Below are positions 55,391-64,000 of a stretch of 64,000 nt of DNA, piece after piece; the stretch's first letter is position 1; each line of letters starts with the position of its first letter. The position numbers were made by a program, and so were the translations under genes. The notes under the pieces are model-generated. The model saw nothing but the letters and a program-made list of their open reading frames with translations, was not told the DNA's origin and searched no databases. Source of the stretch: Pseudonocardia sp. CNS-139 (GTDB taxonomy: Bacteria > Actinomycetota > Actinomycetes > Mycobacteriales > Pseudonocardiaceae); NCBI GenBank assembly GCA_001942415.1, contig MKJX01000178.1, positions 1 through 64,000 of the forward strand. The letters are read 5' to 3'.

Positions 55391-55750
55391 TCACGGTAGC
55401 CCGACCTGCAGCCAGCCGTCCGTCACGCGTGCCGGAAAGACCGGGATCGTAACGTCCGCGTCGTCCAGACACCGGCCCGTGACCAGGCTGAACACCTGCT
55501 TGTAAACAGGGGATGCGACGGTCGGCACACCCGCTCTGTCCCCGACGATCCCCCGCGAGAGCACCGCGGCCCCGGAGAACGGGTCGACGTTGCCGACGGC
55601 GTGCACGGCGCCGTCGTGGGTGCGGAAGATCGCGACCTGCACACCGTCGGGCAGCAGCGCGGCGACACCGCGTTCGGGCTGCAGCCGGTCGAGTGGGCAG
55701 ACGGTCTCCCACTGCAGGTCGACGGCCGGTTCGAGCATCTCCGCGGTCAT
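55391..55750 (-). CDS. nirD: Nitrite reductase (NADH) small subunit NirD
   Basis: A 119-residue Rieske-like fold protein, intact. WETVCPLDRLQPERGVAALL, HDGAVHAVGNVDPFSGA and VASPVYKQVFSLVTGRCLDD are typical. As usual for NirD, the Rieske cysteines and histidines are mostly absent, so no iron-sulfur cluster is expected. It partners NirB in the cytoplasmic reduction of nitrite to ammonium. It overlaps the end of nirB by 4 bases. Confidence 0.92.
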   Translation of the reverse strand: MTAEMLEPAVDLQWETVCPLDRLQPERGVAALLPDGVQVAIFRTHDGAVHAVGNVDPFSGAAVLSRGIVGDRAGVPTVASPVYKQVFSLVTGRCLDDADVTIPVFPARVTDGWLQVGLP

Positions 55751-58277
55751 GCCCGCACCCCCGGCATCCCGATGGCGACGGGCTGGTGCGGCTCGCCGGA
55801 CCGCGGCACCGGCACCGGCTGCCCGCGCTCGCTGACGAACTCGATCGTCGGGTCCGGCGTGCCCGGCGCGTTGACGAACGAGACGAACCGCTCCAGCTTC
55901 TCGGGGTCGTCCAGCACCCCGCGCCACTCATCGGCGTAACCCGCGACGTGCGCCTCCATGGCGGCCTCCAGGTCGGCGCAGATGCCGAGCGAGTCGTCCA
56001 CGATGACCGCGCGCAGGTGGTCGAGCCCGCCGTCCATGGCCTCGACCCACGGAGCGGTGCGCTGCAGCCGGTCGGCCGTGCGGATGTAGAACATGAGGAA
56101 CCGGTCGATCACCCGCACGAGCGTGTCGGTGTCGAGGTCGGACGCGAGCAGCTCGGCGTGCCGCGGGGTGAAGCCGCCGTTGCCGCCGACGTAGAGGTTC
56201 CAGCCGGTCTCCGTCGCGATCACGCCGAAGTCCTTGGAGCGGGCCTCCGCGCACTCCCGCGCGCACCCCGAGACCGCCGACTTGATCTTGTGCGGGGCCC
56301 GCAGCCCGCGGTAGCGCAGCTCCAGCGCGATCGCGAGCCCGACGGAGTCCTGCTGCCCGTAGCGGCACCACGTGGTCCCGACGCAGGACTTCACGGTGCG
56401 CAGCGCCTTGCCGTAGGCGTGGCCGGACTCGAACCCGGCGTCGACGAGCCGCCGCCAGATCGCCGGGAGCTGCTCGACGCGGGCGCCGAACATGTCGATC
56501 CGCTGCCCGCCGGTGATCTTGGTGTAGAGCCCGAAGTCGCGGGCGACCTCGCCCACCGTGATGAGGCCCTCCGGGGTGATCTCGCCGCCCGGGATGCGCG
56601 GGACCACCGAGTAGGTGCCGTTGCGCTGGAGGTTGGCCAGGAAGTGGTCGTTGGTGTCCTGGAGGGTGGCCTGCTCGCCGTCGTGCACGTGGCCCGACCC
56701 CAGCGAGGCGAGGATCGACGCCACCGCCGGCTTGCAGATGTCGCAGCCGCGCCCGCGGCCGTAGCGGCCCACCAGCTCGGTGAACGTCCGCACGCCGGCC
56801 CCGGCGACGATCTCGAACAGCTCGGCGCGGGACTGCGAGAAGTGCTCGCAGAGCGCCTTCGAGACCTCGACGCCCTCCTGCACCAGCAGGTTCTTGAGCA
56901 TCGGGACGCACGACCCGCAGCTCGTGCCGGCCCGGGTGCAGCCCTTGATCGCCGGCACGGTGTGGGCGCCGTCGGCGATCGCGGCCCGGATCGCGCCCTT
57001 CGTCACCGCGTTGCACGAGCAGACCTGTGCGGAGTCGGGCAGCGCGTCGGCGCCCAGCTCCACCCCGCCCGGCGCGATCATCGCCACCGGGTCGGCCGGG
57101 AGCGCCGCCCCGACGAGCGGGCGCAGCACCGCGTACTTCGACGCGTCGCCGACGAGCACGCCACCCAGCAGGGTGCCGGCGTCGTCGGAGACCACGAGCT
57201 TCGCGTACGTGCCCGCGACCGGGTCGTTGACCACGACCTCCAGCGCGCCGGGGGTGACGGCCTGCGCGTCGCCGAAGCTGGCGACGTCCACGCCGAGCAT
57301 CTTGAGCTGCGTGGACATGTCGATCTCGGCGGGCGTCATGCGGGCGTCGCCGCCGAGCAGCCGGTCCGCGACCACCTCGGCCATCGCGTAGCCCGGGGCG
57401 ACCAGCCCGTACGTGCGGCCCTCCAGGGCCGCGACCTCGCCGACCGCCCAGACCCGCTCGTCGGACGTGCGGCAGCGGTCGTCCACCAGCACGCCGCCGC
57501 GCTCCCCGACCGGCAGCCCGGCCGTCCGCGCGAGCCCGTCGGCGGGCCGGATGCCCGCCGAGAAGACCACGACGTCCGCGTCGAGCTCGACGCCGTCCGA
57601 CAGCTTGGCGAGCAGCCGGCCGCGGTCCTCGACGATCTCCTGCACGGAGACCCCGCAGCGAACGGCCAGCTCCTCGGACTCGACGAGCCGCCGCAGCAGC
57701 GCCCCGCCGCCCTCGTCCACCTGCACGGGCATGAGCCGCGGCGCGATCTCGACGACCTGCGGGGAGAGCCCCAGCAGGCGCAGCGCGCGGGCCGCCTCCA
57801 GGCCGAGCAGCCCGCCGCCGACCACCACGGCCGACCGCCGGCCCGCCCCCGGGCGCTCGACGGCGCGCGGGCCGCGGCCGTGATCGCGTCCAGGTCGTCG
57901 AGCGTGCGGTAGACGAAGCAGCCGGGCAGGTCCCGGCCGGGCACCGGCGGGACGAACGGCACCGAGCCGGTCGCCAGCACCAGCGCGTCGTAGGGCAGCT
58001 CGCGGCCCGACTCGGTGCGCACCACGCGGGCGTCCCGGTCGAGCGTGACGGCCGGGTCGCCGAGGTGCATCCGCACCTGCGCGTCCAGCCCGGGCAGCGT
58101 CAGGTCGTCCGCGCTCTTCCCGTCCACGTAGGAGGAGAGCGCGACCCTGTCGTACGCGGGCCGGGGCTCCGCGCCGAGCACGGTCACCCGCCACTCCTCC
58201 GCGCTGTCCCGGTCCCGCACGGCCTGGACGAGGCGATGCCCGACCATCCCGTTGCCGACGACGACCAGATCCTTCAT
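55747..58277 (-). CDS. nirB: Nitrite reductase (NADH) large subunit NirB (one apparent frameshift)
   Basis: About 843 residues. Order: FAD/NAD domains (VVVGNGMVGHRLVQAV; VVVGGGLLGLEAARALRLLG), the BFD-like [2Fe-2S] domain with VCSCNAVTKGAI and CTRAGTSCGSC, then the siroheme/4Fe-4S catalytic half with IDMFGARVEQLP, VGTTWCRYGQQDS and the cluster cysteines in SAVSGCARECAEA. It reduces nitrite to ammonium with NADH. One base is missing near 57868. ATG 58277 overlaps the preceding stop codon by one base. Confidence 0.93.
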
Positions 58278-59722
58278 CAGGCGGCTCCCTCCTCGGGGAC
58301 GGCGGCGAGTGCTGGCGGGTCGGCGTCGGCGAGCCACGCGCAGATGCCCTGCACGGTGTCGCCGCAGCTCCCGCAGCCGGTGCCGGCGCGGGTGGCCCGG
58401 CCGAGCGCGGCGACGTCGGTGGCGCCGCCGCGCCAGGCCGCGACCAGCGCGCCCTTCGTGACGGTGTTGCACCGGCAGACCACCGCAGTGGCGGGCAGCC
58501 TTCCGGGGTCGGCGGTCTCGGGGGCGCCCGGGAGCGCCCGCCCGAAGAGCAGCCCGAGCCGGTCGGCCGGGGCGGGGGTGCCGGTGTCGAAGAACTGGAT
58601 CATGGACGCGGCCGCGTCCGGCAGCCCGATCATGGCGCCGCCGACCACCCGGTCGCGCTCCAGCGCGAGCGTCGCGTACCGGCCGCCTGCCGGGTCGGCG
58701 AACCGCAGGACCTCGGCGTCCGCGCCGAACGCCGCGGGCTCGCCGACCGTCGCGAGGTCGACGCCGCGCGCCTTCAGCCGCGTGACGGGCCGGGTGCCGT
58801 GGTACCGCGCGCCCGGGTCGGCGCCGGTCAGCAGGTCGGCGAGCACCTCGGCCTGCTCCCACGCGGGCTGCACGAGCCCGGCGGGGGCGCCGGGGTGGCG
58901 GGCGCAGTCGCCGAGCGCGTGGACGTGCGGGTCGTTGGTGGCGAGCCGGTCGTCGACGAGCACGCCGCGGTCGACGGCGATCCCGGCGGCCGCGGCCAGC
59001 GCCGTCTCCGGCCGCACGCCCGTCGCGACGACCAGCGCGTCGGCCGGCACGAGCGAGCCGTCCGCGCAGCGCAGGCCCTTCTCCTGCTCCCACGCCACCC
59101 CGGCCGTGCCCAGCAGGACCTCGACGCCCAGCCGGGCGAGCGCGGCCGCGAGCACCCCGCCGCCGTCGGCGTCGAGCTGGCGTTCCATGAGGTGCGGCTT
59201 GGGGTGCACGAGCACCGTGTCCACCCCGCGGCCGGCGAGCCCGCGCGCGGCCTCGCAGCCCAGCAGCCCGCCGCCGAGCACGGCGACCCGGGCACCCGGG
59301 CGGGCGAGGGCGAGGATGCGCTCGCAGTCGTCGAGGTCGCGGAACGCGGCGACGTTCGGGGCGTCGAGCCCGGGCAGCGACGGCCGGAAGGCGTAGCTCC
59401 CGGTGGCCAGCACCAGCTTGCGGTACGGGACGGCGGAGCCGTCGGTGCCGCGCACCACCCGCGCGGCCCGGTCGATCGCCGTCGCGGCGACGCCGGTGCG
59501 GACGTCCACGTCGTGCGCGGCGGCCCAGCCCGGCGCGTGCAGCCGCACCGCCTCGGGCGTCAGGCCGCCGGCCAGCACGGTAGAGAGCAGCACCCGGTTG
59601 TAGGCGGGGCGGGGCTCCGCGCCGAGCACGGTGAGCGGAACCCGCGGGTCGCGGCGGCGTACGTCCTCCGCGAGGCGGGCCCCGGCCATGCCGTGCCCGA
59701 CGACGACGATCCCGCTGCTCAC
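58277..59722 (-). CDS. FAD/NAD(P)H reductase of assimilatory nitrate reductase (NasB-like)
   Basis: A 481-residue protein, intact. FAD motif IVVVGHGMAGARLAEDVR, NAD motif ARVAVLGGGLLGCEAARGLAG, and a C-terminal BFD-like [2Fe-2S] domain (CRCNTVTKGALVAA, TRAGTGCGSC). It resembles the N-terminal half of NirB. In actinobacterial nas clusters such a protein passes electrons from NAD(P)H to the nitrate reductase catalytic subunit. It is the first gene after GlnR-like box 2 and overlaps nirB. Confidence 0.85.
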   Translation of the reverse strand: MSSGIVVVGHGMAGARLAEDVRRRDPRVPLTVLGAEPRPAYNRVLLSTVLAGGLTPEAVRLHAPGWAAAHDVDVRTGVAATAIDRAARVVRGTDGSAVPYRKLVLATGSYAFRPSLPGLDAPNVAAFRDLDDCERILALARPGARVAVLGGGLLGCEAARGLAGRGVDTVLVHPKPHLMERQLDADGGGVLAAALARLGVEVLLGTAGVAWEQEKGLRCADGSLVPADALVVATGVRPETALAAAAGIAVDRGVLVDDRLATNDPHVHALGDCARHPGAPAGLVQPAWEQAEVLADLLTGADPGARYHGTRPVTRLKARGVDLATVGEPAAFGADAEVLRFADPAGGRYATLALERDRVVGGAMIGLPDAAASMIQFFDTGTPAPADRLGLLFGRALPGAPETADPGRLPATAVVCRCNTVTKGALVAAWRGGATDVAALGRATRAGTGCGSCGDTVQGICAWLADADPPALAAVPEEGAA

Positions 59723-59766
59723 GGCACCGACGCTAGGGAGCGGGGATTACGCCCGTGCGGCCCGGC

Positions 59767-59782
59767 GTGACAGGAACGTAAC
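59767..59782 (-). promoter_or_regulatory. GlnR-like box 2
   Basis: Plus-strand GTGAC-N6-GTAAC (minus: GTTAC-N6-GTCAC) has the 11-base spacing of the actinobacterial GlnR site. It lies 45 bases before the reductase gene and in the 106-base gap after nasC. Confidence 0.5.
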
Positions 59783-59828
59783 CTGCCCCGCACATCGGGG
59801 GCCGGGCCCGGTGAGCCGGTCGCCGAGG

Positions 59829-61897
59829 TCACACCCGCTCCAGACGCACCGCCGCGACCTTGAACTCGGGCATCCGGCTCGTGGGATCGAGCGCCGGGTT
59901 CGTGACGCGGTTGGCGGCCTGGTCACCGCCGAAGTGGAAGGGCAGGAAGACGGTGTCCGGGCGCAGGCTCGCGACGCACCGGACGCGCGCCCGCACCGCG
60001 CCGCGGCGCGACACCACCCGGGCCCAGTCGCCGTCCGCAAGCCCGGCCCGCGCCGCGGTGTCCGGGTGCACCTCGACGAACGCCTCCGGCACGATGCCCG
60101 CCAGCTCCGCCACGCGGCGGGTCTGCGCCCCCGACTGGTAGTGCACCAGCACCCGGCCGGTGGTGGCGCGCAGCGGGTGCGCGGCGTCGGGCAGCTCGGC
60201 CGACGCCACGTGGTCCACCGGGGACATCCGCGCCCGCCCGTCCGGGTGCGCGAACCGCTCGGTGAACAGCCGGGGCGTGCCGGGGTGGTCCTCGTCGGGG
60301 CACGGCCAGTGCAGCGCCTCGCCCGCGTCCAGCCGGGCGTAGGTGATCCCCGCGTAGTCGGCGAGCCCGCCCGCGGACGCCGCGCGCAGCTCGTCGAACA
60401 CCTCCTCGGGCGCGGCCGGGAAGCCCGGAGCGCCGAGGCGTTCGGCGAGGCCCGCGACGACCTCCAGGTCGGTCCGCACGCCCTCGGGCGGGCGCAGCGC
60501 GCGCCGCCGCCGCAGCACCCGGCCTTCCAGGTTGGTCATCGTGCCCTCCTCCTCGGCCCACTGGGCCACGGGCAGCACGACGTCGGCGGCCATCGCGGTC
60601 TCGCCCGGCAGCACGTCGGCCACGACGAGCAGGTCCAGCGCCGCGAGCCGCTCGGCCACCGCGTTCGCGTCCGGGGCCGAGACCAGCACGTTCGAGCCGA
60701 AGACGAGCATCGCGCGCGGCCCGTCCGGACGGCCGAGCGCGGCCAGCAGCTCCGTCGCGCTGCGCCCGGCGCCGGGCAGCGTCGCGGGGTCGACGCCCCA
60801 CACGCCGGCGACGTGCGCGCGGGCGGCCGGGTCGGCGATCGAGCGGTAGCCGGGGAGCTGGTCGGACTTCTGCCCGTGCTCCCGCCCGCCCTGCCCGTTG
60901 CCCTGGCCGGTGATCGTCCCGAAGCCGGAGCCCGGACGGCCGGGCAGGCCCAGCGCGAGCGCCAGGTTGATCCACGCCGAGACGGTGTCGACGCCGTGCG
61001 CGTGCTGCTCGGCTCCGCGCGCGGTGAGCACGTACCGCCGGGCGGCCCCGGCCAGCCAGCCGACCACCGTCCGCATGTCGGCGGCCGCGACCCCGCACAC
61101 CTGCTCGGCGCGCTCGGGCCACCACTGCGCGGCCACCCGCCACACGTCGTCGAACCCGGTGGTGCGCGCGGCCAGGTACGCCTTGTCCACGTGCCCGTCG
61201 ACGAGGGCGGCGTGCAGCATCCCGAGCGCGAGCACGAGATCGGTGCCCGGCACCGGCTGCAGGTGCAGCCCGCCCGAGGCGACGGCCCGCTCGGCGGTCG
61301 CGCTGCGCCGCGGGTCGACCACCACGAGCCGGGCGTCGCGCAGGTGCCCCATCAGCGGCGGCATCGTCTCGGCGGGGTTGGCCCCGGCCAGCACGACGAC
61401 CTCGGCGTCGTCGAGGTCCGTCACGGGGAACGGCATCCCGCGGTCGAGCCCGAACGCCCGGTTGCCGGCGGCCGCGGCCGACGACATGCAGAACCGCCCG
61501 TTGTAGTCGATCTGCGAGGTGCCCAGCGCGACCCGGGCGAACTTGCCCAGCAGGTACGCCTTCTCGTTGGTGAGCCCACCCGCGCCGAAGACGCGACCGC
61601 GTCCGGGCCGTGCTCGGCACGCAGCCGCATCAGCTCGGCGGCGACCCGTCCGAGCGCGTCATCCCAGGTCACGGGTTGCAGCGGGGCGTCCCGGGCGGCC
61701 CGCGCGAGCGGCACGGTGAGCCGTTCGGGATGGCCGAGCAGCGCGCCCGCCGTCCAGCCCTTCTGGCAGAGGCCGCCGCGGTTCGTCGGGAAGTCGCGGG
61801 CGTCGACGCCGCCGACGCGGTCGACCCACTGCCCGCACTGCAGGGCGCAGTACGGGCAGTGGGTCGCGACCTTCGGGGCGGCCGGAGCGAGCGTCAT
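59829..61897 (-). CDS. nasC: Assimilatory nitrate reductase, molybdopterin catalytic subunit (one apparent frameshift)
   Basis: About 690 residues. The N-terminal [4Fe-4S] ligands are in HCPYCALQCGQWV and GLCQKGW. Molybdopterin-dinucleotide-binding features follow: CMSSAAAAGNRAFG, LAGANPAETMPPLMGHL, then TITGQGNGQGGREHGQKSDQ and the C-terminal LPFHFGGDQAANRVTNPALDP. It reduces nitrate to nitrite in the cytoplasm with electrons from the reductase encoded downstream. One base is missing near 61590. It overlaps the end of the nitrate transporter by 4 bases (ATGA), so both are on one transcript. Confidence 0.9.
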
Positions 61898-63277
61898 ACG
61901 CCCGCGTACGCCATGCGGGGGTGCGCACCCTGGGCCGGCGCGGGCCGCAGGTAGACGACGTAGGTGACCACGACGCAGACCACGTAGAAGGCGAGGAAGG
62001 ACCAGAACGCCGGGTCACCGGAGCCGACGGTCATGAAGGACTGCCGGAACGCGAGGTTGATGAACAGGCCGCCCAGCGCGCCGACCGCGCCGGCGATCCC
62101 GATCACGGCGCCGGAGAGGCGCCGGGCCCGCAGCAGCGCGGCCTGCTCCTCCGCCCCGCCCGCGATCGCGACGCGCGCCTCGGCCCGCGGAAGATCGCCG
62201 GGATCATCTTGTACGTCGAGCCGTTGCCGAGCCCGCTCAGCGCGAAGAGCAGCACGAACCCGGCCGTGAACAGCGGCAGCGAGTCGATCGCCGACGCTGT
62301 GATGACCACGCCCGTCGCCACGCCCATGCCGATGAAGTTCCAGAACGTGACGCGCGCGCCGCCCAGCCTGTCGGCGAGCTTGCCGCCGTACGGGCGGATG
62401 AGCGAGCCGAGCAGCGGGCCGATGAACGTCACCGAAGCGGCCTGCAGCGGCGTCTGCCCGAACTGGTTCTGCAGCACCAGCCCGAACGCGAAGCTGTAGC
62501 CGATGAACGAGCCGAACGTGCCGATGTAGAGGAAGGACATGACCCAGGTCTGCGACTCCCGGATCGACTCGCGGAACGCCCCGGTGTCGTTGCGGACCGA
62601 GGAGATGTTGTCCATGTAGAGCGCGGCGAGCACCGCGGCGACGATGATCAGCGGGATGTAGATGCCGAACAGGATCCGCGGCGCGCCCGTGCCCGCCGTC
62701 GCGATGATCAGCAGGCCGATCAGCTGGATGACGGGCACGCCGATGTTGCCGCCGCCCGCGTTGAGGCCGAGCGCCCAGCCCTTGCGGGCCTCCGGGAAGA
62801 ACGTGTTGATGTTGGCCATGGACGAGGCGAAGTTGCCGCCGCCGAGCCCGCCGACCGCGGCGACCAGCACGAACACGTAGTAGGGCGTGCCCGGCTGCAT
62901 GACGATCGCCGCGAGGACGGTCGGGAGCAGCAGGAGGAGCGCGCTGACGATCGTCCAGTTCCGGCCGCCGAAGCGCGCGACCGCGAACGTGTAGGGCAGG
63001 CGGAGCACGGAGCCGACGAGCGTCGGCACGGCGACGAGGAAGAACTTCTGGGCGGCGTCGATGCCGTACTCGGGCCCCATGAAGAGCACGAGCACCGACC
63101 ACATCGTCCAGATCGAGAAGCCGATGTGCTCGGACAGGATCGAGAACCACAGGTTGCGGTTCGCGATCCGTGCGCCGGTCCGCTCCCAGAACCCCGCGTC
63201 CTCAGGTCCCAGTGGTCGATCCAGCGTCCCTTGAGCAGTGATCGGGAGGGGGTGGGGTCAGGAGCGGTGGTGGTCAC
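61894..63277 (-). CDS. narK: Nitrate/nitrite transporter NarK/NasA type (two apparent frameshifts)
   Basis: About 460 residues with 12 membrane segments. NLWFSILSEHIGFSIWTMW and the first nitrate signature region VGGLGGGNFASSMANINTFFP are typical of the NarK family, as is the second GLNAGGGNIGVPVIQ. It brings in nitrate (or exchanges nitrite). Bases are missing near 63200 and 62190. GTG 63277 is the first codon of the nitrate-assimilation operon and is preceded by GlnR-like box 1. Confidence 0.9.
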
Positions 63278-63334
63278 CGGGAGCCTCCGGGTCGTCCGCG
63301 GGTGATTCCGTCGCGGCGACGCTATGGAGACCCC

Positions 63335-63372
63335 GTTACCGGCCCGTCGGGCTTCTGTGACACGAACGCAAA
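63335..63372 (-). promoter_or_regulatory. GlnR-like box 1 upstream of the nitrate operon
   Basis: On the plus strand GTTAC-N6-GTCGG-N6-GTGAC-N6-GCAAA has the exact 11-base periodicity of the GlnR consensus GTNAC-N6-GAAAC-N6. The strong half-sites are 63335-63339 and 63357-63361. It lies 58 bases upstream of GTG 63277. GlnR normally activates nitrate assimilation when nitrogen is scarce. Confidence 0.6.
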
Positions 63373-63438
63373 GGCTCGCTCACCCGCGCCCGCCACCCGT
63401 GTGAGGGACGGACGGCCGGGAAACAGCTCCGAAGCGGC

Positions 63439-64000
63439 TCAGAACAGGCGCCGACCAGCGTGGCGGCGCGCTGCAGCCCGGCGAGCGTGCGGTCCGACGC
63501 GTCCGGGTGCTGGGCGTGCAGCGCGAGCCGGTGCAGCAGCGCCCGCAGCAGCGCCTGCGGCCACTCGTCCAGGTGCGACCAGCGGTGCAGCAGCGCCGAC
63601 TCGGCCCCGCCCCACGCCAGCGCATCCACCACGACGACCGCGGCCGCCCACTCCTTCGGCCGCCAGCACGGCACCATCTCGACCAGCGCCGGGTTGCCGT
63701 CCTGGTCGAACAACATCGCGCCGAACAGCTCGGGGTGCACAACCTGCGGGACCAGCCGGACCGGCCGGCGCAGCTCCGCGAGCCGCGCGTAGAGGTCACC
63801 GCCGAGGCCCGGCTCCAGCGTGAGCCGCCGCTCCCCGAACGCGCCCGCCGCCGAGCGGACGAGCAGGTCGTCGCGGTCGTCGAGCATGCGTGGCCGCGCG
63901 ACGTTCGCGGTGGCGGCGTGCAGCCGCAGCGACGCGTCGACGACCACGTCGTAGCGCGGCTCCAGGCGGCCCGGCACGTACCAGCAGGCGGCCCAGCCGC
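63439..64000 (-). CDS. TIGR02569-family protein (5' end beyond the window)
   Basis: About 187 C-terminal residues. They follow the pattern of the actinobacterial TIGR02569 family, which has an aminoglycoside-phosphotransferase-like fold: ASLRLHAATANVARPRMLDDR, then PQVVHPELFGAMLFD with His and the metal-binding region, VPCWRPKEWAAAVVVVDALAWGG and LHRWSHLDEWPQALLRALLHR. In most members the catalytic loop reads His-Gly-Asp-Leu; here it is His-Pro-Glu-Leu, so the site looks altered. A missing C near 63449 would restore the normal end. The function of the family is not established. Confidence 0.75.

Noticed and set aside
1..64000. Programmed ribosomal frameshifting as the cause of the split genes
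   Set aside because: The breaks have no common slippery sequence or downstream structure, occur in unrelated housekeeping genes and often number several per gene.
1..64000. tRNA or riboswitch genes
   Set aside because: No cloverleaf with a TTCRA arm and no conserved cobalamin, TPP, SAM or ykkC core was found by eye; a covariance search would settle this.

Overview
The window is about 73% G+C chromosomal DNA from an actinobacterium, most likely Pseudonocardiales (Pseudonocardia-like). This rests on an Emb-type arabinosyltransferase, an AdnA-type helicase-nuclease, a TIGR02569 protein, a mycofactocin-type oxidoreductase pair, a GlnR-style nitrate assimilation operon, many GTG starts and several apparently leaderless promoters. 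I saw no tRNA, rRNA, CRISPR array, prophage or intact insertion sequence. More than half of the longer genes carry one or more apparent single-base losses, mostly a shortened run of C or G. I describe these genes as one locus and treat the breaks as probable sequence error. The tandem repeat at 14919-15330, whose two copies differ mainly by the same kind of loss, supports that view.

Layout. 1-2712: a secreted DUF1996 protein, a CopD-like membrane protein and an EspR-like regulator. 2776-7534: an orphan peptide-type binding protein, divergent from a TetR/hydrolase/GPP34 operon whose last gene is cut short at a 22-bp-period repeat, then a second TetR gene. 7736-14594: a secreted CAP protein, a zinc dehydrogenase with an aldose epimerase, a methyltransferase, a MarR-controlled membrane protein, a thioredoxin-reductase-like flavoprotein and several small genes. 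14734-18890: a leaderless leader-peptide region followed by three flavin monooxygenases of the luciferase-like superfamily. 18901-23795: a PPM/LCM methyltransferase, the Emb-type arabinosyltransferase and two small genes.

24035-37555 is the most interesting region. A flippase, two family-2 glycosyltransferases, a phosphodiesterase-superfamily enzyme, a Gfo/Idh/MocA oxidoreductase, a polytopic membrane protein of glycosyltransferase type, a UDP-glucuronate-decarboxylase-like enzyme and a UDP-galactopyranose-mutase-like flavoprotein surround a complete Fe(III) ABC importer (ATPase, binding protein, double permease). Every transcription unit starts at or next to a 19-bp sequence resembling the IdeR/DmdR1 iron box. 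I infer an iron-starvation regulon that couples iron import to remodelling of a surface glycan or glycolipid.

37633-46913 is metabolic: NUDIX hydrolase, hydratase, two SDRs, MFS exporter with MarR, hydroxyacid dehydrogenase, ABC exporter, and a mycofactocin-coupled SDR with an MftD-like enzyme. 46924-53499 holds a GH16 lipoprotein, AdnA without an adjacent AdnB, an alkyltransferase-like protein and an LTA-synthase-type sulfatase. 53519-63277, read on the minus strand, is nitrate assimilation: transporter, nitrate reductase, NAD(P)H/FAD reductase, NirB, NirD, uroporphyrinogen-III synthase fused to a winged helix, and a sirohydrochlorin chelatase. The last two supply siroheme for NirB. Two GlnR-like boxes precede its transcription units. 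A TIGR02569 gene runs off the end of the window.
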